NCBI GenBank assembly: GCA_002440845.1
Contig: DJVL01000001.1
Span: 1,148 to 8,941, forward strand
Source of the DNA: Patescibacteria group bacterium UBA6257
Lineage (GTDB): Bacteria; Patescibacteriota; Minisyncoccia; UBA6257
DNA length: 7,794 nt
Direction of reading: 5' to 3'
Both the position numbers and the translations under genes were made by a program. The notes beneath the pieces are model-generated. The model made no database searches, had not been told where the DNA came from, and saw nothing but the letters and a program-made list of their open reading frames with translations. Shown here piece after piece: positions 1-6,295 of the stretch. Numbering within the stretch: position 1 is the first letter of the stretch; every line of letters begins with the position of its first letter.

Positions 1-53
1 ACAATTTAATTTTTTATTTAAAAAACATTTAATCCGCCTTTGCTATTAATAAC

Positions 54-81
54 ATTTTACAATACGAAAAATATATGTCAA
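54..81 (-). promoter_or_regulatory. predicted sigma-70 promoter pointing off the left edge
   Basis: On the minus strand there is a perfect -35 box TTGACA (76-81), a 16-bp spacer and a -10 box TAAAAT (54-59, five of six matches). Downstream, AAGGCGG precedes ATG at 26-28 at suitable spacing, but that frame reads only Met-Phe-Phe-Lys before TAA at 14-16. The served gene must therefore begin beyond the window, or the small frame is a leader or a broken start. No gene is visible to confirm it. Confidence 0.45.
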
Positions 82-253
82 GAGGATAAAAATAGTTTCC
101 ATAAAATACTTAATGATTATATATAATTTTTATATAATAATATCTGTGGTAAATATTAACCAAAATAATAAAATCCACTCCCAAAGAGGGTTTAAATGGT
201 GTCATACAAATAATCATTAAGAAAATTAATATAGGGCAATAGCAAGGTTTTGA

Positions 254-436
254 AGCGCAATAGAGGACCAACCTCAAAAAAAATATCTTCTGGATAAATT
301 TGATATTCCAAAAAGCATTATTAAACCTGTAAAATCCCTGCCAAAAAATATGCCGCCTTTTAAAAACTTGTCTAAACCGCAGCAAGAAACAGCAAGGAGC
401 ATAAATGATATATTTGATAGCCATACAAAGAATTGA
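254..436 (+). pseudogene. possible plus-strand peptide remnant, unrecognised
   Basis: A 60-codon stretch without stops begins right after a TGA at 251-253 and ends at TGA 434-436. It reads as a polar, Lys/Pro/Gln/Asp-rich tail (starting SAIEDQPQKKYLLDKF, ending NDIFDSHTKN), more like soluble protein than noise. It has no ATG, GTG or TTG start in frame and no ribosome binding site. If real, it is the C-terminal end of a gene broken upstream. I do not recognise the family. The T-rich hairpin at 495-525 lies about 60 bp downstream in the right orientation to end a transcript from it. Chance remains likely. Confidence 0.2.
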
Positions 437-494
437 TTTTCAAAGTTGATAAATTTTTACATAAAATATTTACCTCGCTACTTAAATTAATGTA

Positions 495-531
495 AATATC
501 GCCTGAGTTTTACTCAGGCGATATTATTCTT
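495..531. terminator. strong 13-bp stem-loop, probable (bidirectional) terminator
   Basis: A perfect inverted repeat has arms at 495-507 (AATATCGCCTGAG) and 513-525, with a 5-nt loop TTTTA. The stem has a GC-rich core CGCCTGAG. On the plus strand it is followed by a T-rich tract (ATTCTTTTGATTTTTT), which fits an intrinsic terminator for rightward transcription. On the minus strand it starts at the TAA of the possible remnant at 524-649, but its T-tract there is poor. It would separate leftward transcription of the exopolysaccharide region from whatever lies to the left. Confidence 0.7.
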
Positions 532-649
532 TTGATTTTTTAGGTTTTTTCATCTTTGTCTTGTTGCTCTTCTCTGCCTCTGTTGCTTTGGTCTTGCCGA
601 CTTTCTAAATTTTTATCATATTTTGAGCCGCCAGTTCCTTTACAGCCAC
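524..649 (-). pseudogene. possible small Lys-rich gene remnant with internal stop
   Basis: Reading from GTG at 647-649, the frame gives VAVKELAAQNMIKI, then a TAG, then about 26 codons of a Lys/Thr/Glu-rich tail ending KKPKKSKE. Its TAA (524-526) abuts the hairpin at 495-525, as expected for a gene with its terminator. A second frame over the same DNA is open for about 37 codons (GCKGTGGSKYDKNLES and onward), because this purine-rich strand has few stops. I cannot tell which frame, if either, was ever used. No family is recognised and no ribosome binding site is visible. Confidence 0.22.
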
Positions 650-654
650 TTTTT

Positions 655-684
655 TAAAAAAATCATCAGATTATGATAATCTGA
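655..684 (-). terminator. intrinsic terminator of the small exported-protein gene
   Basis: On the minus strand, 15 nt after the stop of the 700-1026 gene, TCAGATTA and TAATCTGA (666-684) form an 8-bp stem with a 3-nt loop. TGA and then seven T residues follow. Position and orientation fit a Rho-independent terminator for that gene, although the stem is AT-rich and therefore weak. Confidence 0.6.
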
Positions 685-699
685 CATCGCAGACAATCT

Positions 700-1026
700 T
701 TACCAATTTCCATAATCTTTTTTTTGACTTATTTTAACAAACTCAAACACTGGGATAACTCTTACTGGAACTAATTTTCCTTCTATTTCCCGAAAACTAT
801 CTTTGCCCGGACCTTCCCTGGCAATTATTAAATAAACTTCGCCGTTTATTTCTCCAATTTCCATACCTATAATTTTCCCGCCAAGGGCTGGGTCTGGAGG
901 CAAAAGTATATATTCCGGAACATTCTCTTCGCAGATTGCCGTCTTTTCCAAAAACAAAAATGGAAACAAGGTAAAAAATATCACCATCAGCCCTATGAAA
1001 ACCTTCTTATCTACGAATCTCGTCAT
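700..1026 (-). CDS. small exported hypothetical protein, 108 aa
   Basis: The function is not recognised. The N-terminus MTRFVDKKVF is basic and is followed by a hydrophobic core at about residues 9-27, then EKTAICEEN. This looks like a signal peptide or membrane anchor, so the rest should lie outside the cytoplasmic membrane. There is no clear lipobox around Cys32. The mature part (about 35-108) is rich in short beta-like segments (GKIIGMEIGEINGEVYLI, then KLVPVRVIPVFEFV), loosely like a small beta-barrel or PRC-barrel-type fold, but that is only an impression. I chose the ATG at 1024-1026 over the GTG three codons upstream because GAGG lies 8 nt before this ATG and the SD itself overlaps the GTG. 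The gene has its own near-consensus promoter (1085-1114) and a terminator (655-684), so it is probably monocistronic although it follows the glycosyl-1-phosphate transferase gene by only 89 bp. Confidence 0.72.
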   Translation of the reverse strand: MTRFVDKKVFIGLMVIFFTLFPFLFLEKTAICEENVPEYILLPPDPALGGKIIGMEIGEINGEVYLIIAREGPGKDSFREIEGKLVPVRVIPVFEFVKISQKKDYGNW

Positions 1027-1084
1027 TAAAATCACCTCTTTTTTAACTAATTACCAATTTATGTTAAAGTGCTAAATTATTTAA

Positions 1085-1114
1085 ATTATACCAAATTATG
1101 CCCTATCTTGTCAA
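1085..1114 (-). promoter_or_regulatory. near-consensus sigma-70 promoter for the exported-protein gene
   Basis: The minus strand reads TTGACA (1109-1114), an 18-bp spacer, then TATAAT (1085-1090), a perfect match to both hexamers. It starts one base past the stop codon (1116-1118) of the upstream glycosyl-1-phosphate transferase gene. This gives the small exported protein strong independent transcription with a leader of about 50 nt and a good SD (GAGG). No operator-like repeat overlaps it, which suggests constitutive expression. Confidence 0.85.
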
Positions 1115-1115
1115 G

Positions 1116-2426
1116 TTAATGGGTGGGGATTTCAAAAGGAATCCTAAAGGATTTTAAAGCTATAAGAAAGTCAAAATAAATATTTCTGTTTTTTAAATAA
1201 TAAAAATCGTATTTCAATTTTTCTTTGGCATCTTCAACGGAAGCACCGTGAGGATAATTAATCTGCGCCCAACCTATCACCCCGGGTTTTATCAAAAAAC
1301 GAAAATTATAAAAAGGAATCTCTTTTTTAAACAAAGCCACCAATTTTTCTTCTTCGGGCCGAGGTCCAACAAAAGAAATATCTCCCTTAATGATATTTAA
1401 AACCTGCGGCAGTTCGTCTAAATGAGTCGCCCTTAAAAACTTTCCTGCTTTGGTGATTCTAGGATCGTCTTTTAAAGTCCAAGCAGGGCCGTTTTTACCG
1501 GCATCCTTAACCATAGTCCTGAATTTATATATAAAAAACTTTTTTTCTTTCCTGCCAAGGCGCACTGATTTATGGAAAACAGGGCCGGAAGAGCTTAATT
1601 TAACAGCCAAAGCGATAATCGGCCAAACTGGCAAAGAAATTGAAAGGAGAACCAAACCGCCAATAAGGTCAAAGATTCTTTTCAAGCTCTCATAAATCTC
1701 CCAGTTTTTATTATAATAATTAACCAAAAACCAAGAATGATTTAAAAGATTTAAAGGAATGCGCTGAATAGTGTTTTCATAGAAACTAACAAGAGTGGTA
1801 ATGTTGATTTCTGGCAAAGAAACCAAAAAATTATTTAGTTTATCGTCGGAAATTTCAGAATCAATAACCAAGGTGTTTATTTTTTCATTCTGAATGACTT
1901 GAATAATGATTTTTGTTTCAAAAGTGCTGGAAACTATTTTCGGTTCATAGCCTAACTGAGGATATTTCTTTAAAAAATCCAGAATTTCTTTTGCTTCCTG
2001 CTTATCGGAGATTATTAAAAGTTTCTCTTTGGAAATAGCTGCCAACTGATTAAACAAAACCCGCCAGATTGTCAAAAAAATAAAAGAAAAAATTAAAGTA
2101 AGAAATAAAATCTTTTTTGGGGTAAAGTTTGGCGTGAAAATATAAAAATAAACAATAGAAAATCCGGCGGCAATTAAAAAAAGTTTAAAAATCAGTTCAA
2201 AGAATTTTCTTTTATTAGCCGCGTATCTTAACTCATAAAGATGGCTTACGGAAAATATGAGAATCCAAATCAAGAAAACAAAAGAAAAATTAAGAAAATG
2301 ATTAAAAGTAATTTCTTGGCTGTAATTTAAGCCGTATCTTAAAAAAATAGCCAGAAAAAGAGAAAAATAAAAAATAACTAAATCCCCTAACAACAAAAAC
2401 AAAACTTTGATTTTATTTTTTGACAT
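1116..2426 (-). CDS. polyprenyl-phosphate glycosyl-1-phosphate transferase (WcaJ/WbaP-type)
   Basis: This membrane enzyme transfers a sugar-1-phosphate from a nucleotide sugar to undecaprenyl phosphate, the first step in building a lipid-linked exopolysaccharide or O-antigen repeat unit. The 436-residue length fits the long polyprenyl form. There are four N-terminal membrane helices at about 7-31, 43-62, 79-97 and 106-124. A Rossmann-like middle domain (about 132-225) follows, then the catalytic bacterial sugar transferase domain from about 247. That domain shows KRIFD (249-253) at the re-entrant membrane helix, GPVF (281-284), YKFRTM (300-305), DPRITK (321-326), THLDELPQ (334-341) with the Asp337-Glu338 dyad, SFVGPRPE (351-358) and GWAQINYPHGASVEDA (385-400). 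All expected catalytic motifs are present, so it should be active. The sugar cannot be read from the sequence. The start overlaps the preceding glycosyltransferase fragment by 14 nt and has no clear SD, which suggests translational coupling. Confidence 0.95.
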   Translation of the reverse strand: MSKNKIKVLFLLLGDLVIFYFSLFLAIFLRYGLNYSQEITFNHFLNFSFVFLIWILIFSVSHLYELRYAANKRKFFELIFKLFLIAAGFSIVYFYIFTPNFTPKKILFLTLIFSFIFLTIWRVLFNQLAAISKEKLLIISDKQEAKEILDFLKKYPQLGYEPKIVSSTFETKIIIQVIQNEKINTLVIDSEISDDKLNNFLVSLPEINITTLVSFYENTIQRIPLNLLNHSWFLVNYYNKNWEIYESLKRIFDLIGGLVLLSISLPVWPIIALAVKLSSSGPVFHKSVRLGRKEKKFFIYKFRTMVKDAGKNGPAWTLKDDPRITKAGKFLRATHLDELPQVLNIIKGDISFVGPRPEEEKLVALFKKEIPFYNFRFLIKPGVIGWAQINYPHGASVEDAKEKLKYDFYYLKNRNIYFDFLIALKSFRIPFEIPTH

Positions 2427-2802
2427 TTTTTAAGATAGTTTCTATATTTTTAGCGGCTATTTTTTTATCAAAATTTTTCTCCGCATATTCTCTTCCTTTC
2501 CTTCCCATAACTTCTCTTAAAGTTTTATTGGCATAAAGCTCTAAAATGCCTTTGGACAAAGCTTTGGCATCATCAGCTTTAACCACCAAGCCGGCTTGGG
2601 CTTCTTTAATAATTCTTGCCGCTTCACCGTCTAAATTAATGATTATCGGTATGCCTCCTGCCAGATAATCAAACATTTTAGAAGGAATATTTTTATAATA
2701 AGTTTCTTTATTTTTATAGGGAATTAAGCCGACATCAGCCATAGCTATCAATTTTGGCATTTCTGCTTTGGGTTTTTGACCAAGCAAAACTATATTGGAC
2801 AA
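2413..2802 (-). CDS. glycosyltransferase family 4, C-terminal half only (truncated)
   Basis: The 129 residues match the nucleotide-sugar-binding C-terminal domain of a GT-B, family 4 (WbuB/RfaB-like) glycosyltransferase: NIVLLGQKPKAEMPKLIAMA near the N-terminus, ADVGLIPY (22-29), then PSKMFDYLAGGIPII (40-54), where these enzymes bind the donor, and GEAARIIKEAQAGLVV (59-74). Family members are usually 350-420 residues, so the entire acceptor-binding N-terminal domain is absent. The only start is a TTG (2800-2802) without an SD. In-frame codons extend upstream only to a TAG at 2836-2838. The homologous sequence stops where a degenerate 7-8 bp repeat array (2800-2879) begins, so the array appears to replace the missing half. 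It is most likely a non-functional remnant, or a lone domain translated by coupling from the heparinase gene upstream. The 14-nt overlap with the next gene is preserved. Confidence 0.85.
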   Translation of the reverse strand: MSNIVLLGQKPKAEMPKLIAMADVGLIPYKNKETYYKNIPSKMFDYLAGGIPIIINLDGEAARIIKEAQAGLVVKADDAKALSKGILELYANKTLREVMGRKGREYAEKNFDKKIAAKNIETILKNVKK

Positions 2803-2879
2803 TTTTAAATTTTCAATTTTAAATTCGTTAACTCGCTAATTCGTTGATTCATAATCCATAATTCCTGATTCTTAATTCT
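2800..2879 (-). repeat. three-block degenerate tandem array of 7-mers and 8-mers
   Basis: Read on the minus strand, the 80 bp divide completely into short units. Block one is five heptamers: AGAATTA, AGAATCA, GGAATTA, TGGATTA, TGAATCA (2845-2879). Block two is three octamers: ACGAATTA, GCGAGTTA, ACGAATTT (2821-2844). Block three is three heptamers: AAAATTG, AAAATTT, AAAATTG (2800-2820). The first unit overlaps the TAG stop of the heparinase gene and the last contains the TTG start of the truncated glycosyltransferase, so the array exactly fills the junction. It resembles in style the short tandemly repeated heptamers described in cyanobacteria. No protein or RNA function can be read from it. 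Confidence 0.75.
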
Positions 2880-4830
2880 ATTTTATTGGCTCTATTTTAA
2901 ATTCAAATTCTTTTTGGCTATCTTTATTCAGAAAGCCGCTAAAACGAAGAGCTCTAGAAGGCATCTTTACTCCGTAGGAAGGTGAAAATTCATCTTCCAT
3001 AATAACACAATTTAAAATCTTGGGAATTAAAAACAACAAAGAACTATTCTCGCCTACTAAAATGATTTCCCGGCTTTCATTAATATCTCCTTTAAGCCAA
3101 AGCTTGATTTTTGGCGATAAATGAAAATTCCATTCCAAGAAATGTTCGCCTTCTCCTAAAAAACTATCATAAATTTCCAATTTATTTTCCTGTTTATAAA
3201 AAACAAAACGCCGTTTATGGATAATTGGTTCTTCTAATCTTTCGTAGCCGCTATGCTGGCCATCAAATAAAATTTTATTTTCTGATTCTGCAAATTGGTT
3301 AACTTTGAACTTGGCTTTCTGTTCAATATAAAATGGATCTCGGAAAAACGGATTTTGTTCCTGATTATCCAATAAAACCGTGTTGTGGGCTTTTGTGCTC
3401 CGAAATCTGTTTCTTTCTTTTAAGTCAGACGTGTAAACATAGGTGCCGGGATCAACAATGAAATCCTCGCCAAAAAAATTTAATTCAAAACTTAGCATAT
3501 CATTATGAATATGGCTGCCGCCTCTTCCATAACAACTCACACCTCGGCCGGTAATAAGATAAAAATCCCTGCTTCTCATTATATATATTCCTCCTTCGGC
3601 AAAACCCTTACTGGTTTTTATCTCATTGGCTAACTTTTCTCCCCTCGCCCACTGACAAAGCTTAAATAAGGCAAAATGACTCCTCTTTTCTGCAGAATAA
3701 AAATCTTCCCAAATTAGATGCAATCTGCCATCGTCAGTATCGCCTATCTGAGAAGCCAAACCATTGGGTTTAATAATACTTTTATTAAAAACTACCATTT
3801 TCTTTAATTTCAGCCAAAAACCTTCTGACAATTTTATGTTATTTATTTTACATAACCAAGAAGCCCAAAGGAATAACTCGGTTTTATATCTGTGATAAAA
3901 AGCGGAAAGTTCATAATCAACGCCGTCATCATAAACTTGATATTTCATTTCTGCTTCCAAAGCTTTAACGCCTTTTTTTAGCCATTTTTTTGATTCTTTA
4001 AATTCTGGAAACATTACGCCCAGATAAATTAAACCAACAATATCTGAAACATAATGATTGGAACGAATGGGCGCGTATTCTAAATTAGAATAAATAAAGC
4101 GGCCGTGCTCGTATAAAGAAGCAAGAAATGTTTCTAAAAATTCTTTCCCCAATTTGTTTCTTGTTTCTTGTTTCTTGTTTCTTGCTATTATTATTTCCCA
4201 GCTAAAAATCCAGTTGCAAACTCTAATAGCCGCTTCCATAGCGTTAAGCCAGTTCGGACCGTAATAAACAGGATTGTTTTTTATCCAATCTAAAATTAAT
4301 TCCTGCCATTTATTCAAATATTTTTCTTCACCGGTCCGATAATACGCCAAAGCCAAAGGGATTAAATAATTGAATCTGGATAACTCCCAAACCATCTTAA
4401 TATCCCAACCTTTATTAAAATCTTTGTTTAAATCTTCTCGTAAATCAAGATAAAAATCATTGGACCAAACATGACCGGATTTAATATCCTCGCGCCAGTT
4501 GATATTTTTTAGAATTTTTGGCGGTTCTCCCAAAAAACCAAATTCCTGAAGCAGAATCCTTTCGGCGGTTGGCAGGACAAAATTTTGATTAACAATTTCT
4601 TTTAAAAAATTTTCGTCATCAATAAAAAATTTAGAATTTGTTTTATAAATAAAATGGCTTTCCCAGTTCCGGGAAGTTAAAGGAAATAACTGCTTTTCCA
4701 AATTAATTTTTTTAAAAAATTTATATCTGAGCTTAATTATTCCCCCTTGAAAATAGTTTTTGATATAATGCAACGCTGCTCCCGGATGGAGAAAAGCTTT
4801 TTTAATGCGAGTCAAAGTAATGGTAATCAT
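2878..4830 (-). CDS. heparinase II/III family protein (polysaccharide lyase-like), 650 aa
   Basis: Members of this family cleave uronic-acid-containing polysaccharides by beta-elimination, and homologues are common in bacterial exopolysaccharide loci. The N-terminal alpha/alpha-toroid domain spans about 60-390, with WELSRFNYLIPLALAYYRTG (148-167), GPNWLNAMEAAIRVCNW (191-207), SNHYVSDIVGL (257-267), DDGVDYELSAFYHRYKTELF (301-320) and IGDTDDGR (362-369). The C-terminal beta-sandwich domain starts near 410 with GGIYIMRSRDFYL, then SHIHNDMLSFEL (439-450), DPGTYVY (460-466) and STKAHNTV (478-485). The conserved Asn258/His259, Tyr312/His313, His442 and His482 are candidates for the catalytic and metal-binding residues. 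No signal peptide is visible at this ATG, so it appears cytoplasmic, or is exported by an unrecognised route. A heptanucleotide microsatellite encodes residues 216-226 (see 4154-4184). The start lies 4 nt after the pgpA stop. Confidence 0.9.
   Translation of the reverse strand: MITITLTRIKKAFLHPGAALHYIKNYFQGGIIKLRYKFFKKINLEKQLFPLTSRNWESHFIYKTNSKFFIDDENFLKEIVNQNFVLPTAERILLQEFGFLGEPPKILKNINWREDIKSGHVWSNDFYLDLREDLNKDFNKGWDIKMVWELSRFNYLIPLALAYYRTGEEKYLNKWQELILDWIKNNPVYYGPNWLNAMEAAIRVCNWIFSWEIIIARNKKQETRNKLGKEFLETFLASLYEHGRFIYSNLEYAPIRSNHYVSDIVGLIYLGVMFPEFKESKKWLKKGVKALEAEMKYQVYDDGVDYELSAFYHRYKTELFLWASWLCKINNIKLSEGFWLKLKKMVVFNKSIIKPNGLASQIGDTDDGRLHLIWEDFYSAEKRSHFALFKLCQWARGEKLANEIKTSKGFAEGGIYIMRSRDFYLITGRGVSCYGRGGSHIHNDMLSFELNFFGEDFIVDPGTYVYTSDLKERNRFRSTKAHNTVLLDNQEQNPFFRDPFYIEQKAKFKVNQFAESENKILFDGQHSGYERLEEPIIHKRRFVFYKQENKLEIYDSFLGEGEHFLEWNFHLSPKIKLWLKGDINESREIILVGENSSLLFLIPKILNCVIMEDEFSPSYGVKMPSRALRFSGFLNKDSQKEFEFKIEPIK
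4154..4184 (-). repeat. perfect heptanucleotide microsatellite inside the heparinase gene
   Basis: Four full copies plus three bases of the unit GAAACAA/AAGAAAC (TTGTTTC on the plus strand) stand in perfect tandem. They encode residues 216-226 of the heparinase-family protein, within ARNKKQETRNKLGK. A 7-bp unit cycles through all three frames, so three units give a heptapeptide, and changes of one or two units shift the frame. The segment falls between two toroid helices, where an inserted polar loop could be tolerated. Confidence 0.88.
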
Positions 4831-4834
4831 AAAT

Positions 4835-5338
4835 TTAACTGAAAATCCTTAACATAATAATGAGACTGACAATGGTATAAACTCCAGCCATTAAATCATC
4901 TAAAACTATACCCCAGCCGCCATAAAGTTTTTCAATGCGTTTGATAGGAAATGGTTTTAAAGCATCAAAGAAGCCATAGATTAATAACAATAAAGGCCAG
5001 AGAGGAATATTAAAAGTGAAAATGGTTAGTTTTTGAAACAAATTAAACCAGATTGAGACAAATTGCACCCCTATGACTTCATCAATGACTACATTTTGAG
5101 GGTCCTTCCCTTTATCAAGAATTTTCTCAGCCCGAGTGCATAAAGGAATACTAACAACAATGAGAACAAGAGAAATAATTATTTTCAGAATAATGGAAAG
5201 AGGATTTATTAATAAAGCGAAGCCGATGCCCAAAATCGCTCCATAAACACCGGGAACGAAAGAAACTAAAAACGAAATAAAAAATCCGGTACTAAAAAAT
5301 TTCACCCAAAAGCGTCCATCAAAATGTATTTTTTTCAT
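4835..5338 (-). CDS. pgpA: phosphatidylglycerophosphatase A
   Basis: PgpA removes the phosphate from phosphatidylglycerophosphate to give phosphatidylglycerol at the inner face of the cytoplasmic membrane. The 167 residues match the family length (about 150-170). Diagnostic motifs are KDPQNVVIDEVIG (78-90), FFDALKPFPI (123-132) and GGWGIVLDDLMAG (140-152). These carry the conserved acidic residues Asp86/Glu87, Asp125 and Asp147/Asp148. Hydrophobic segments lie at about 15-45, 48-66, 92-122 and 150-166. The usual N-terminal PGT-type turn is present as a variant (FVPGVYGA, 27-34). The ATG shares one base with the stop of the Fic gene (TAATG), and the stop lies 4 nt before the heparinase start, so it is translationally embedded in the gene set. 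PgpA inside a polysaccharide operon is not functionally required and may only reflect compaction. Confidence 0.93.
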   Translation of the reverse strand: MKKIHFDGRFWVKFFSTGFFISFLVSFVPGVYGAILGIGFALLINPLSIILKIIISLVLIVVSIPLCTRAEKILDKGKDPQNVVIDEVIGVQFVSIWFNLFQKLTIFTFNIPLWPLLLLIYGFFDALKPFPIKRIEKLYGGWGIVLDDLMAGVYTIVSLIIMLRIFS

Positions 5339-6279
5339 TATGTATTTTTATTTTTACGCAATCGACTTGCTAAATAAGATTTTATATTTTCTTCAGTAGA
5401 AACCCAAATACGCCCCTCTTTATGGGCATCTAATTTACCAGTGCGACTCAAAAAATTTAAATGTTTTTGAGTAAAATGAAATTTTTTAGCTAAAACCGAT
5501 AAAGGCTGCCATTCTATTTTAGAACTGGAAATAATATTTAAATACATATCAAGGGAGCGTTCTACTGCTGAAGCTGCAAAATTAATAAAAGGCGCGACAT
5601 TCCCTTTATCGGCTAAACTTAAATACTGGTAATATTTTTTTCTATCATTTTTTAAAATAACTGCCAAGGGATAACCTTTTTGCATTAGAATTAAATTCAT
5701 GATAGTTCGAGCTACCCTGCCATTGCCATCAGTAAAAGGATGAATAAATACCAATTGATGATGCACCAAAGCAGCCAATTCTATCGGATGTATTTTCTTT
5801 TCATTCTTACGCCAAAAAAGAATTAATTTATTCATTAATTCTGAAATTTCAGTAGGTAAGGGCGGTTTATGCTTAGAACCGCTAATAATTACATTAGTCA
5901 CGCGATATTTGCCTGCCTCTCTTTTCAAAGTATCTGAAGTAATTAAATAATGTATTTCTTTGATTAATTTCTCTGATGGTTTAATAACATTTTTTTTATC
6001 AATAATCGAATAAAGATAATCGATCGCTTCATAATGATTTTTAGTTTCTAAATGATCTTTTAGCGGTTTACCTTTAACGGTTAAACCTTCTTTAATAACC
6101 AAAAAGGTCTCTTTTAATGTTAAGCTATTGCCCTCAATAGCATTAGAATTATAGGTCATTAACAAATTGAATTCCTCTCTGAGCTTTTTTACCAAAGCCG
6201 GCGACAAAGGTCGATATTGATTAAGTTGCTTCTTTTTCGCTTCGATTCTTTTTAGTTGCGTTGGATTAAAATATTTCAT
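5338..6279 (-). CDS. Fic family protein, class II, with C-terminal helix-turn-helix domain
   Basis: Fic enzymes usually transfer AMP from ATP to a Ser, Thr or Tyr hydroxyl of a target protein, and some also remove it. The 313-residue protein has the complete active-site motif HPFTDGNGRVAR (180-191), with catalytic His180, metal-binding Asp184 and phosphate-binding Arg188. The N-terminal helix carries SNAIEG (45-50), which matches the (S/T)xxxE(G/N) inhibitory motif, so Glu49 should block the active site and make this a self-inhibited class II Fic. TNVIISGSKHKPP (128-140) is the substrate-binding flap region. Residues 255-310 (WQPLSVLAKKFHFTQKHLNF and onward) form a predicted helix-turn-helix of the MerR/excisionase kind, which suggests DNA or protein binding. 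The gene has no partner antitoxin next to it. A promoter with an overlapping inverted repeat lies immediately upstream, a possible autoregulatory site. There is no visible SD before the ATG. The stop overlaps the pgpA start by one base. Confidence 0.95.
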   Translation of the reverse strand: MKYFNPTQLKRIEAKKKQLNQYRPLSPALVKKLREEFNLLMTYNSNAIEGNSLTLKETFLVIKEGLTVKGKPLKDHLETKNHYEAIDYLYSIIDKKNVIKPSEKLIKEIHYLITSDTLKREAGKYRVTNVIISGSKHKPPLPTEISELMNKLILFWRKNEKKIHPIELAALVHHQLVFIHPFTDGNGRVARTIMNLILMQKGYPLAVILKNDRKKYYQYLSLADKGNVAPFINFAASAVERSLDMYLNIISSSKIEWQPLSVLAKKFHFTQKHLNFLSRTGKLDAHKEGRIWVSTEENIKSYLASRLRKNKNT

Positions 6280-6295
6280 ATATTAATTAAATACT

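Larger units (their letters stand above)
1..699. other. gene-poor left region, decayed or intergenic
   Basis: No confident gene is seen in this 0.7 kb. It holds a minus-strand promoter pointing off the left edge (54-81), a very AT-rich stretch with no recognisable element (about 85-250), a possible plus-strand peptide remnant (254-436), a strong hairpin (495-525), a possible minus-strand remnant (524-649) and a terminator for the exported-protein gene (655-684). A 104-codon minus-strand frame at 110-424 is open, but its Phe/Tyr/Cys/His-rich composition matches no known family and it looks like the antisense of the plus-strand remnant. The region is most simply a junction between gene sets that contains degraded small genes. 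Confidence 0.5.

Noticed and set aside
110..424. 104-codon minus-strand open frame
   Set aside because: Its composition (Phe, Tyr, Cys, His and Ile-rich without domain motifs) and lack of an SD suggest antisense noise. The opposite strand over 254-436 looks more like protein.
1450..1695. 81-codon plus-strand open frame
   Set aside because: It lies wholly inside the catalytic domain of the glycosyl-1-phosphate transferase on the other strand, whose motifs are unambiguous, so this is a shadow frame.
2800..2879. CRISPR array or transposon end at the repeat junction
   Set aside because: The units are 7-8 bp without spacers, and there are no terminal inverted repeats, target-site duplications or transposase remnants.
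5338..6279. Fic protein as the toxin of a Fic/antitoxin (FicTA or Doc/Phd) pair
   Set aside because: The inhibitory motif is built into the protein itself (SNAIEG, 45-50), and no small antitoxin gene is found on either side.
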